From an uncultured Clostridium sp. (GTDB taxonomy: Bacteria > Bacillota > Clostridia > Christensenellales > Borkfalkiaceae): DNA of 22,435 bases. The stretch is taken from positions 1 through 22,435 of the forward strand of contig USMU01000025.1 in assembly GCA_900555925.1 (NCBI GenBank), given 5' to 3'. Shown here in pieces: positions 6,677-13,061 of the stretch. Positions within the stretch are counted from its first letter, which is position 1; every line of letters begins with the position of its first letter. Under the pieces are notes generated by a model. It had not been told where the DNA came from. It was given only the letters and a program-made list of their open reading frames with translations, and did not search any database. Both the position numbers and the translations under genes were made by a program.

Positions 6677-8427
6677 TCAAAAACAGGACTTGCCGCATTA
6701 GGAACCTTGAAGAAAAATCCTCCTATATTCGTATCGCCTTGCGTGTAATGTAGAGCATAACATTTTGAAGCGGGATATACGTCCGTATATGACGATAATT
6801 GAGAATCGTATATAGATTTCTCAAACAAATACGGGGTAATGTCGTACTTTGTTCCCGTGTTTGTATCTGTCCAATAAAACTTTTCTACTTTCAGTATCGG
6901 GAATACACTCGGAAATATCGTTCCTTCGTTTTCTTCCAATCTGATATACGAAGAATCTACTCTTAATGTCTGATACCCGTTTGAATACGGCTGTCCGACC
7001 GTCGCCCTCGAAGAATTGATTTGATTGACGAGATTATCCACATAACTGTCTATCTTCGTTAAGGCTTGCTCTATTCCGTAAGAGACTTGTTTTCCGCAAT
7101 AATTATATTCGTTGAGATTCGTTATAGCCTTCTTATTTACGTCGTAGTAAGTCGCAAGCTCTTGCCCGCCGTATCTATCGAATGTGATTGTATTCCCGCT
7201 TAAACGCGGCTCTGCGTGGATATATCCCCCTATCTCTTGCAATAACTCCCGAAGCGTACACCGTGTAAACGTAAATTCGGGTGAGTATTGGTCGAACAAA
7301 GCAATTTCTTCCGCGTCTGTCGGGTCTTTATATGCAAATTGAAACCTCGGCGGTACAACATAATTCCCCGTCTGTTCCACCGTCAATTCTATTTGCGCCG
7401 ATAAAATCGGAGTGATTGTTCCCGAAGGCGCCGAAGCCGTTACAGTGTATGTCGTATCGGTATGACTTATCAAAATCCTTATCCTGTATTGCAAGAAAAT
7501 ATCTCTGTTTGTAATTACCGCGCTTGTTATCTTTCCACGTGAAATCGAACCCGTATTTGAGAAAGACGGCGGGTTTCCGCTCAACGTCACCATCATGCTT
7601 GTTTCTTGCGTTTCTTCCCTCGTCGCGCTCCCGTCCCATACCAAAGGCTCCACAAGCTCCAATGCCCGATTTATCACCTCTTTTATTGTCCATGGCTTCA
7701 ACGGATATTTATTGGTTGATCCATATAAAGAAAAACTAAAATCTATCCAAGGGGCACCGCCATTTGCGTCTAATTGAAATCTATAATTTACTGTTTGCAC
7801 GCCAGAAGTTACATTAACATTGCCATTTACGTCTCCCGTTCTTGTAGATATTTCAAACTTTTCTTGTTCACCTGACGAATAAGTTACCGTTACATAATAG
7901 GGATTAGTCCCAAACCCATAAATAGGATAAGTCGTATCTTTTATATTGGTAATTTCATCAACGTTAGGTATCTTAAAAATTGTCCCTACGGGTACAGGAG
8001 TATAAAAATAATCGGGAACTGTAACGACTAAATAATTGTTTTCAAATTCCTCAACAAAAGGCTTAATCGTTTTATAATCTCTCCCGCCCGCATTGGTAAC
8101 GCAAAGACTCTCTACCATAAAGCCTTCAAGGTACTTCGTTTCCTCTACAAGTGTAAGTTCATGTCGATAAAATCCCGAACCGTTCGGCGTTTCCCGTCCG
8201 TCGTCGTTTGCTATGATATAGTTTTTTGTTTTGGTCTGCGTTCCGTTTGTCCCTCGGCTTATGATTTCCACCGTTACGGGCGTAAGCGGAGCAAAGATTT
8301 CCGTAGATACGCGGGAAAGCGTTAACGTTGCATAATCAAGTTGCTCGTCTAAAAATTCCCCGTACTTGAAAGGGAAAACTGCGTTTGTGTAATGGGTGCC
8401 GTTGATAGTGACTCTAAAATTGTTCAT
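6670..8427 (-). CDS. Phage tail hub / baseplate-like protein
   Basis: The 585-residue protein resembles the hub part of siphophage tail-associated proteins. The N-terminus (FPFKYGEFLDEQLDYATLTL, then TPVTVEI and YIIANDDG) is followed by the motif FYRHELTLVEETKYLEGF, which I know from Clostridia prophage tail proteins. Middle and C-terminal parts are beta-rich, with a helical stretch TLRELLQEIGGYIHAEPRLS typical of hub domains. No catalytic lysin domain is visible, and the sequence ends soon after FKVPNAASPVF, so the natural C-terminal part may be lost. The start has AGGAG 8 bases upstream. A reverse-strand terminator lies directly in front (8457-8492), and no neighbouring tail genes remain, so it may not be expressed. 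The assignment rests on pattern memory, not on a search. Confidence 0.65.
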   Translation of the reverse strand: MNNFRVTINGTHYTNAVFPFKYGEFLDEQLDYATLTLSRVSTEIFAPLTPVTVEIISRGTNGTQTKTKNYIIANDDGRETPNGSGFYRHELTLVEETKYLEGFMVESLCVTNAGGRDYKTIKPFVEEFENNYLVVTVPDYFYTPVPVGTIFKIPNVDEITNIKDTTYPIYGFGTNPYYVTVTYSSGEQEKFEISTRTGDVNGNVNVTSGVQTVNYRFQLDANGGAPWIDFSFSLYGSTNKYPLKPWTIKEVINRALELVEPLVWDGSATREETQETSMMVTLSGNPPSFSNTGSISRGKITSAVITNRDIFLQYRIRILISHTDTTYTVTASAPSGTITPILSAQIELTVEQTGNYVVPPRFQFAYKDPTDAEEIALFDQYSPEFTFTRCTLRELLQEIGGYIHAEPRLSGNTITFDRYGGQELATYYDVNKKAITNLNEYNYCGKQVSYGIEQALTKIDSYVDNLVNQINSSRATVGQPYSNGYQTLRVDSSYIRLEENEGTIFPSVFPILKVEKFYWTDTNTGTKYDITPYLFEKSIYDSQLSSYTDVYPASKCYALHYTQGDTNIGGFFFKVPNAASPVFEQ

Positions 8428-8456
8428 AATTTGAACTCCTATAAAATTTTTTTTAT

Positions 8457-8492
8457 AAAAAAAGCAACTGTTATTGACAGCCGCTTTTTTTT
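8457..8492 (-). terminator. Terminator-like hairpin between tail gene and cassette
   Basis: On the reverse strand GCGGCTGT (8484-8477) pairs with ACAGTTGC (8471-8464) around a short loop, with A and T runs on both sides. Transcripts coming from the right on the reverse strand would stop before the tail gene. The -35 box of the opposite-strand cassette promoter lies inside this hairpin. Confidence 0.6.
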
Positions 8493-8502
8493 GTGCTATT
8501 AT
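8474..8502 (+). promoter_or_regulatory. Promoter of the three-gene membrane cassette
   Basis: TTGACA (8474-8479) and TATTAT (8497-8502) with a 17-bp spacer, about 18 bases before the first ATG at 8520, which has AAAGGTGA upstream. Confidence 0.8.
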
Positions 8503-8519
8503 GAAATAAAGGTGATATA

Positions 8520-8882
8520 ATGAAAAAATTGATTTTCAAAATTATATTTAATATTTTTGTCATTATTTGTATAGGACTTTCTATAAGTTATTTTATCGAT
8601 AGTATTCAATCTGTAAAATTACTTATTTCCCAAGCAAATGATGGTTATGAATTTCATTCAAAAGCCGTATTTGGAACTATTCGTAACTGTATTTTTTGGG
8701 GAGTAACCTTACTTATCAATATCATTACCGTTTTACTTCTTGACTTCAAAGGAATAAAGTTTCTTACTGAAAGCGCCATTGAAAATCTTTCGGGGAAAAA
8801 AGAAGCGCTTGAAAAGTCCAAAAAAGAAAAACGTATCGCACAACTTGAAAAAGAATTAAACGAACTCAAAAAGGATAAATAA
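8520..8882 (+). CDS. Small two-helix membrane protein with C-terminal coiled coil (cassette gene 1)
   Basis: Family not recognised. The 120-residue protein has two predicted membrane helices (about residues 5-27 and 52-75), a loop between them (QSVKLLISQANDGYEFHS) and a charged heptad-like tail ending AQLEKELNELKKDK. The third cassette gene has the same layout and a very similar ending (EKQLNELKKDE), so the two look paralogous. The start is supported by AAAGGTGA just upstream and a consensus promoter. It is the first gene of a cassette lying opposite to the flanking phage genes, which fits an accessory (moron) gene such as a superinfection-exclusion factor, but nothing in the sequence proves that. 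Confidence 0.75.
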   Translation: MKKLIFKIIFNIFVIICIGLSISYFIDSIQSVKLLISQANDGYEFHSKAVFGTIRNCIFWGVTLLINIITVLLLDFKGIKFLTESAIENLSGKKEALEKSKKEKRIAQLEKELNELKKDK

Positions 8883-8886
8883 TTTT

Positions 8887-9291
8887 ATGTTTTTAGCCTT
8901 GTCTATTCTTTGTTTTGTGTATGCAGGAATAAGGTTTATTTTTTGGATTGTTTCCATAGTACAACATAACCCCTCAACTTATCTTGAAATAGCTATCTCA
9001 TATATCATTTCAGGAATTATATTTCTCAAACTATATGCGTTACAAAAAAATGTTGACAGTAATGAGCGCCAAATTATTCAGTTAAGAAATGCTCTTAAAG
9101 AGAAACATTCCGACATATTTCAAAAAAAGCAAACTTTTGAAGAAGCGGAAGAAGAAGTTTTTAAGAAACAAGAAGAACGCTTAAAAGCAGGAATAAAAAA
9201 GTCTCATATTCAAACGGTATCTTCCACTAAAACGACAAGACATTCCGCTTTTAATCCCAATAATTCAACCAACGATAAATCAGGAGAATAG
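8887..9291 (+). CDS. Small two-helix membrane protein with coiled coil (cassette gene 2)
   Basis: Family not recognised. The 134-residue protein starts at once with a hydrophobic helix (residues 1-25), has a second helix (about 31-51), then a long charged helix (ALQKNVDSNERQIIQLRN onwards, through EEAEEEVFKKQEERLKAG) and a polar Ser/Thr/Asn tail. It begins 4 bases after the first cassette gene, so they are co-transcribed. The Shine-Dalgarno (AAGGA) overlaps the previous stop and is somewhat far from the ATG. The same architecture as its two neighbours suggests that the three work together in a membrane complex through their coiled coils; this is inference. Confidence 0.72.
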   Translation: MFLALSILCFVYAGIRFIFWIVSIVQHNPSTYLEIAISYIISGIIFLKLYALQKNVDSNERQIIQLRNALKEKHSDIFQKKQTFEEAEEEVFKKQEERLKAGIKKSHIQTVSSTKTTRHSAFNPNNSTNDKSGE

Positions 9292-9294
9292 AAT

Positions 9295-9528
9295 ATGTTT
9301 CCTAAAATATTTTTAATTTTTGTTGTTATATCAGGAATTGGCGTTTTTGCTTCTCTCACTGCCGTATTTTATTTTGTTTCCGAGGGAGCACTAAAAAGTG
9401 TAGGCTATGCCGTTGGGGGTCTTGTGGGTTGTATAGTAACTCTTTTCTATTTCTTACAATTAAATACCATGCAAAAGAAAATCGAAGAGCTTGAAAAACA
9501 GTTGAACGAATTGAAAAAAGACGAGTGA
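9295..9528 (+). CDS. Small two-helix membrane protein with C-terminal coiled coil (cassette gene 3)
   Basis: Family not recognised. The 77-residue protein has membrane helices at about residues 4-29 and 37-56 (the second Gly-rich, AVGGLVGCIVTLFYFL) and a short coiled coil (MQKKIEELEKQLNELKKDE) whose end matches that of cassette gene 1. AGGAGA lies 7 bases before the ATG, and the gap to the preceding stop is 3 bases. The stop codon lies inside the following terminator, so this is the last gene of the transcript. Confidence 0.75.
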   Translation: MFPKIFLIFVVISGIGVFASLTAVFYFVSEGALKSVGYAVGGLVGCIVTLFYFLQLNTMQKKIEELEKQLNELKKDE

Positions 9529-9548
9529 CAACTCGTCTTTTAATTTTT
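9516..9548 (+). terminator. Terminator of the membrane cassette
   Basis: A perfect 11-bp stem AAAAGACGAGT/ACTCGTCTTTT with loop GACA, followed by AATTTTTTC. The stop codon of the last cassette gene overlaps its left arm, a compact arrangement. Confidence 0.9.
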
Positions 9549-9570
9549 TCAAAGTTTTTTCTAAAAACAC

Positions 9571-9599
9571 TTGACATAATGCGCATTAATGCGTATAAT
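9571..9599 (+). promoter_or_regulatory. hicAB promoter with operator-like repeats in the spacer
   Basis: TTGACA (9571-9576) and TATAAT (9594-9599) are perfect consensus boxes 17 bp apart. The spacer holds a 12-bp palindrome TAATGCGCATTA (9577-9588), and ATGCGCAT (9579-9586) is repeated as ATGCGTAT (9589-9596) exactly one helical turn later. Bound HicB or HicAB here would block RNA polymerase, the usual autoregulation of toxin-antitoxin loci. That HicB binds these sites is inference. Confidence 0.8.
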
Positions 9600-9626
9600 A
9601 ATATATAAGAAGTAAGGTGAACACTA

Positions 9627-9800
9627 ATGAAGAGAAAAGATTTGATAAGATTATTTGAACAAAACGGTTGGAAGATAGCCCGAGAAGGCGGAAATCACAC
9701 TGTTTACACAAACGGAAAAGAAGTTGAAGCCATTCCAAGACACAATGAAGTCAATGAACGGCTTGCAAAAGCTCTTATCAAAAAGCACAAATTAAAATAA
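9627..9800 (+). CDS. hicA: HicA-family mRNA interferase toxin
   Basis: The 57-residue product reads MKRKDLIRLFEQNGWKIARE, then GGNHTVY and IPRHNEVNERLAKALIK. This is the double-stranded RNA-binding-like fold of HicA, with the catalytic His of the G-x-H motif at residue 24. HicA cleaves mRNA in the cytoplasm and arrests growth unless bound by HicB. The length is normal for the family (about 55-65). TAAGGTG lies upstream of the start. It precedes the antitoxin, with 13 bases between, under one autoregulated-looking promoter. In this phage remnant it may stabilise the element or act against other phages. Confidence 0.92.
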   Translation: MKRKDLIRLFEQNGWKIAREGGNHTVYTNGKEVEAIPRHNEVNERLAKALIKKHKLK

Positions 9801-9813
9801 GGAGGTCAAAAGT

Positions 9814-10206
9814 ATGAAAAGTATTTATTCTATCGTTATCACCCCTCCCGAAAACGGGGAAGAATATTACACGGTATATGTTCCTGATTTGGATATCTAT
9901 ACCGAAGGGAAAGATATATCCGACGCCATTTATATGGCGAAAGACGCAATAGGGGCGGCAGGTATTACCCGCGAAGATTTGGGACTTCCTCTGCCCAAAG
10001 GAACGACATTAAAACCTAAATGCAAAGAAAACGAAGTCGTTGCATTGGTAGACGTGGATTTTTCTGCATATCGGGAAAAGGAAGATACCCGAATGGTAAG
10101 AAAAAACTGTACAATTCCTCTTTGGATGAATAAAAAAGCCGAAGCCCAACACATCAACTTTTCCGCCGTCTTGCAAGAATCTTTGAAAAACATTTTAGAA
10201 GGTTAA
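9814..10206 (+). CDS. hicB: HicB-family antitoxin
   Basis: The 130-residue protein has the inactive RNase H-like HicB fold at the N-terminus (YSIVITPPENGEEYYTVYVP, then DLDIYTEGKDISDAIYMAKD), which neutralises HicA. Its C-terminal part (TRMVRKNCTIPLWMNKKAEA through LQESLKNIL) looks like a ribbon-helix-helix DNA-binding domain for autorepression. A strong AAGGAGG precedes the start. A terminator follows 33 bases after the stop. Length and domain order are normal, so the pair seems intact, unlike the surrounding phage genes. Confidence 0.92.
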   Translation: MKSIYSIVITPPENGEEYYTVYVPDLDIYTEGKDISDAIYMAKDAIGAAGITREDLGLPLPKGTTLKPKCKENEVVALVDVDFSAYREKEDTRMVRKNCTIPLWMNKKAEAQHINFSAVLQESLKNILEG

Positions 10207-10239
10207 ATTTGCTCACCCCTCCATTAATTATTTTTGTTG

Positions 10240-10272
10240 AAAGCCGTACCCCGAAGGGTACGGCTTTCTTTG
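10240..10272. terminator. Bidirectional terminator between hicB and the phage gene
   Basis: A perfect 12-bp stem AAAGCCGTACCC/GGGTACGGCTTT with loop CGAA. T-rich sequence on both sides lets it serve hicAB on the plus strand and the convergent gene at 10273-10791 on the reverse strand. Confidence 0.88.
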
Positions 10273-10791
10273 TTAAAACTCGCTTGCATTCATATAACGG
10301 CTTCCCGATACGGTTACTCTTTGAGCGGAGAGGTTTCGGGAAATATCTTCGAGCCTGCGTTCGGTATTGATAGTCTCTTGATTTTGTGCTATGGAAATAA
10401 CCGAGGACAACGTACTTAAAGCAAGGCTTATCGCTGCGCCCGGGAGTCCGCCGAAAATTGCCCCGATAGCTACACTTTCCGCCGCATTGTAGATTGTCTT
10501 ACCTACCGAATAAGCAAAGTTTGCGCGTTGGTGTTGTTCTCGTGACCCCGTACGAAGTTCCACTTGTGAAAGCTCGTAAGAGATAAGCTGATTAGCGGTA
10601 GACTTCAAAGGCCGATAAACGGACAAAGCCCCGCGCAGGGCTTTTTTTGCGTTAGGGCTAAGTCCTCCGCTCGTCTCTCCGCCTGCGCCGCCACCCGAAG
10701 CCTGCACTCCGCCGACCCCGCCGACTTCCTCGGCAATTCCCCCGCCCGTTTCGTTTTTGAGTATTAAGACATATCCGTTATTTTCCGCCAT
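10273..10791 (-). CDS. Putative minor phage structural protein
   Basis: The 172-residue protein has a Gly-rich flexible region (about residues 16-44), a helical middle (NAKKALRGALSVYRPLKSTA), a Gly/Ala helix that could enter a membrane or pack in a virion (VAIGAIFGGLPGAAISLALS), and an ending TERRLEDISRNLSAQRVTVS plus GSRYMN. Similar short proteins with an Ile-Asn-Glu-rich helix and a GSR-type ending occur beside tail genes in Clostridia prophages, as I recall; this was not searched. A strong AGGAGGGTGAT precedes the start. It has the same strand as the tail gene at 6670-8427 and was probably its neighbour before the cassette came between them. Confidence 0.5.
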   Translation of the reverse strand: MAENNGYVLILKNETGGGIAEEVGGVGGVQASGGGAGGETSGGLSPNAKKALRGALSVYRPLKSTANQLISYELSQVELRTGSREQHQRANFAYSVGKTIYNAAESVAIGAIFGGLPGAAISLALSTLSSVISIAQNQETINTERRLEDISRNLSAQRVTVSGSRYMNASEF

Positions 10792-10852
10792 AAAATCACC
10801 CTCCTATGTGTTCCCTCTCCACATAAGGAATAAGAGATATTTTATAAACAAG

Positions 10853-11317
10853 GTTGCTTACGCTCTCACCGTGAGCAGAACATTCCCCTAAAATCATTGT
10901 CATTGTTCTTACGAAATCATGTTTGCAGTCGCGCTCTATACAGGATTACGGCCGAACGAATATAAGACAGCAAAAATTCAAGGGGCTTTCATCGTCGCCG
11001 TAAACAGTAAAAGAAAAACCAAAAAAGTAGAATACAAAAGGATTCCGATTTCCCCCATGCTCCGTCCCTATCTTAAAGGAGTGACGGAGATTTATTTTTA
11101 TCGCGTTGAACACATGCGAGATAAAATGAAAGAGGTATTACCGAATCATAAGCTCTATGATTTACGCACTACTTTTTATACGAGGTGTCAGGAATGCGGA
11201 GTAGCCGAAGTAGCTCGAAAAGAATTTGTCGGTCATTCCCTTGGGGCTTTGGGTAATACGTATACCGACCTTTCCGACGCATTTCTTTTGAAAGAAGGTG
11301 AGAAACTCCGTTATTAA
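10853..11317 (+). pseudogene. Truncated tyrosine recombinase (integrase), C-terminal catalytic part
   Basis: From 10919 the frame encodes the catalytic end of a phage integrase: box I ALYTGLRPNEY with the first Arg, a basic beta-hairpin (KRKTKKVEYKRIPIS), YDLRTTFYTRC with the second Arg but Tyr where His is usual, then VGHSLGALGNTYTDLSD with His and the nucleophile Tyr. Upstream, VAYALT in the same frame (from 10853) and REQNIPLKSLSLFLRN in another frame (10870-10917) resemble the linker before box I, suggesting two compensating frameshifts. The arm-binding and core-binding domains are missing; their place is taken by the opposite-strand gene at 10273. An integrase reading toward the tRNA-side attachment site is the expected position. 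It is very likely non-functional. Confidence 0.75.
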
Positions 11318-11335
11318 AAGAGACCCGTTATAATA

Positions 11336-11356
11336 CTTCCCCAATTCTTCCCCAAT
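11336..11356. repeat. Integrase arm-type site, right end
   Basis: CTTCCCCAAT occurs at 11336-11345 and 11347-11356, the same doublet, period and orientation as 6416-6436, about 75 bp inside the right attachment repeat. Confidence 0.65.
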
Positions 11357-11385
11357 TTGCCTTTATTGAAGGCGATTTCCGCATA

Positions 11386-11429
11386 CAAAAATACAGGATT
11401 TCAGCGTTTTATGCACTGAAATCCTGTAT
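11386..11429 (-). terminator. Element-borne terminator for tRNA-Val
   Basis: A perfect 14-bp inverted repeat ATACAGGATTTCAG/CTGAAATCCTGTAT (11391-11404 and 11416-11429) starts two bases after the tRNA CCA end on the reverse strand and is followed by a T-run. The element thus brings its own terminator to replace the one it pushed away to 6274-6316. Confidence 0.85.
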
Positions 11430-11431
11430 AA

Positions 11432-11478
11432 TGGTGGTCTCGTTGGGGCTCGAACCCAAGACCTCATGCATGTGAAGC
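11432..11478. repeat. Attachment-site repeat, right copy (within tRNA-Val)
   Basis: Identical over 47 bp to 6320-6366; here it restores a complete tRNA-Val. Confidence 0.92.
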
Positions 11479-11508
11479 ATGCGCTCTAACCAACTGAGCT
11501 ACGAGACC
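11432..11508 (-). tRNA. tRNA-Val (anticodon CAC), CCA encoded
   Basis: The reverse strand folds as a full cloverleaf: acceptor GGTCTCG/CGAGACC, D-stem GCTC/GAGC, anticodon stem CATGC/GCATG, loop TTCACAT with anticodon CAC (reads GUG, valine), variable loop AGGTC, T-stem TTGGG/CCCAA with TTCGAGC, discriminator A and encoded CCA. The 3' part (11432-11478) is the phage-supplied copy of the attachment repeat; the 5' part is original chromosome. The promoter lies at 11536-11564. Confidence 0.96.
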
Positions 11509-11535
11509 GAAATCCTTTTGAGTTATAACGTTGTC

Positions 11536-11564
11536 ATTATATCATTTTTTCTGGGGAATGTCAA
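11536..11564 (-). promoter_or_regulatory. Consensus promoter of tRNA-Val
   Basis: On the reverse strand TTGACA (11564-11559) and TATAAT (11541-11536) with a 17-bp spacer, about 28 bases before the tRNA 5' end. Both boxes are perfect, as is usual for stable RNA genes. Confidence 0.88.
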
Positions 11565-11646
11565 TCTTTTCCCGGGGTGATTTTTATCATTTTTCCAATT
11601 TTTATTTTTCCTTTTCAAAAAAATCTTAACTCTCACGTCAATTTAT

Positions 11647-11675
11647 TTGTTTTATTTTCGGAAATATATTATAAT
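11647..11675 (+). promoter_or_regulatory. Promoter of the YitT-family gene
   Basis: TTGTTT (11647-11652) and TATAAT (11670-11675) with a 17-bp spacer, just upstream of AGAGGA and the ATG at 11706. The -35 box is weak. Confidence 0.6.
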
Positions 11676-11705
11676 AATATTAACTTTTCAAAGAGGATTT
11701 TTATT

Positions 11706-13061
11706 ATGGCCCACGATAACGAAGCGCAAATATCTTCCCAAGACGAAAACAAGCAGAAAAAAAAGCATTTGGACATGCCTACGCCCGATAAAGACGATCT
11801 ACGTCCAAAAACACTCGTTTTTGATATTTTTATCTGTTTCGCCGCAGCCTTGCTCGTTTCAGCTTCCCTTTATTATTTCTCTAATTATAACGACTTTGCC
11901 CCCGGAGGAATTACGGGTATTGCCTCCATCCTCGGTTCCTTCACTTCTAAATATTTCGGAGAAGTAACGTTAAATATGAGTATCTTTATGTTGATACTCA
12001 ACATCCCTATTTTTATCCTCGCCGTTATCTTTGTGAGTCGAAAGACAGGTATCATGCTGATTGTCTATCTCGTTTTTCAGTCTCTCTTACTCATGTTATT
12101 CAAGTCTTTACATACCCGTTATGCGCTTCCCTATTATGGTGCTTTGCCCGATGGAGGCTGTTATCAGGACGGCAACAATCTCGTCTTTGCCTCTATCGGA
12201 GTAGGGGTTATCTCCGGTTTCGGTTTTTCTTTAATGATCAGGAGATTCGGCGCTTCGGGCGGAACCTATGCGATTTCTGCACTAATTAAACGCTTTCGTC
12301 CTGAACAAAATATTGCTTGGCTGGCCTTCGCCATGGACGCTTCCGTCGTGGTTCTGGCTTTCTTCGTGTATCAATCGGGAACAAACTCGGTCATCTCTAC
12401 CCTGTCCAATATTTTTATCTCCGATCTCGTCGTAGATTTTATGTTGCAAGGGTTGAAAAGCGGCTATAAATTTGAAATTATTACCGAAAAAGCAGAGGAA
12501 TTGTCCGCCGAACTCATGGACAGATTGGGACGAGGAGTCACTACGCTTCATGCGGAAGGTATGTATACGCACCAAGATAAAACTCTGCTCATTTGCATTG
12601 TTCGCAAACGTCAGGTGGGTGCCTTTTTGAAAATTCTGAAAAAGTATACCTCGACCTTCTCTTATTCCTGCCGAGTGAATGAAGTTTACGGAAAATTCGC
12701 AAACGATCCGAAACATTTTCGGGAAAACGAAGTTGAGCCCCAAAAAATAGCGGCTGTAACGCAAGAAAAAAAAGACGAAAAAAATAAAATCAGGGCGGGG
12801 TTTACAAAACCCCCGCCTTTCTTATTTATTTTATATCGTCGCCGAATAGGTTCCGTCCGGAAAAACGGAAATCATAATCGTGCCCCAAAGATCGGTGCGA
12901 TAAATTTCCGCTCCTGCCTCGGACAACCTCTCGCATACCCCGGCATCGGGGTGGCCGTAGAAATTGTTCTCGCCGCAGGAAATAACCGCTGTTTCCAAAC
13001 CCAAATATCGAACAAATTCTTCGCCGGTACCCGTGGCGCTTCCGTGATGGGAGACTTTTAA
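11706..13061 (+). CDS. YitT/DUF161-DUF2179 membrane protein, frame extended past its natural end
   Basis: A polar N-terminus (residues 1-38) is followed by several membrane helices of the YitT family, including NYNDFAPGGITGIASILGSF and the GASGGTYAISALI segment. A cytoplasmic DUF2179 domain then begins YKFEIITEKAEELSAELMDR and includes GRGVTTLHAEGMYTHQDK. Its role is not firmly known in this family. AGAGGA lies 8 bases before the ATG. The DUF2179 domain ends near base 12700, but the frame has no stop there. It passes through the terminator at 12794-12825 and continues antisense to the next gene until 13061 (451 residues). One missing A in the A8 run (12766-12773) or A7 run (12778-12784) would restore a TAA at 12785-12787 and a 360-residue protein. 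The last 90 or so residues are therefore probably artefactual or newly acquired. Confidence 0.88.
   Translation: MAHDNEAQISSQDENKQKKKHLDMPTPDKDDLRPKTLVFDIFICFAAALLVSASLYYFSNYNDFAPGGITGIASILGSFTSKYFGEVTLNMSIFMLILNIPIFILAVIFVSRKTGIMLIVYLVFQSLLLMLFKSLHTRYALPYYGALPDGGCYQDGNNLVFASIGVGVISGFGFSLMIRRFGASGGTYAISALIKRFRPEQNIAWLAFAMDASVVVLAFFVYQSGTNSVISTLSNIFISDLVVDFMLQGLKSGYKFEIITEKAEELSAELMDRLGRGVTTLHAEGMYTHQDKTLLICIVRKRQVGAFLKILKKYTSTFSYSCRVNEVYGKFANDPKHFRENEVEPQKIAAVTQEKKDEKNKIRAGFTKPPPFLFILYRRRIGSVRKNGNHNRAPKIGAINFRSCLGQPLAYPGIGVAVEIVLAAGNNRCFQTQISNKFFAGTRGASVMGDF
12794..12825. terminator. Bidirectional terminator between convergent genes
   Basis: GGCGGGGTTT pairs with AAACCCCCGCC (one bulged C) around ACA. 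TTTCTTATTTATTTT follows on the plus strand and TGATTTTATTTTTTT on the reverse strand. It lies between the YitT-family gene and the reverse-strand ComEC-like gene. Confidence 0.88.

Larger units (their letters stand above)
6320..11431. mobile_element. Degraded prophage or phage satellite inserted in tRNA-Val
   Basis: A 5112-bp segment bounded by a 47-bp perfect direct repeat (6320-6366 and 11432-11478) that is the 3' part of tRNA-Val. One full tRNA remains at the right end and only the 3' fragment at the left, as expected for tyrosine-recombinase insertion into a tRNA. Tandem CTTCCCCAAT repeats lie inside each end. The contents are phage-like: a tail hub-type gene, a second structural-type gene, an integrase C-terminus, hicAB and small membrane genes. 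Packaging, head, lysis and replication genes are missing and the integrase is broken, so the element is probably immobile unless helped. Confidence 0.88.

Noticed and set aside
10234-10419. A 61-residue plus-strand frame starting in the hicB terminator.
   Set aside because: It starts inside a terminator hairpin and is antisense to a gene with a strong ribosome binding site.
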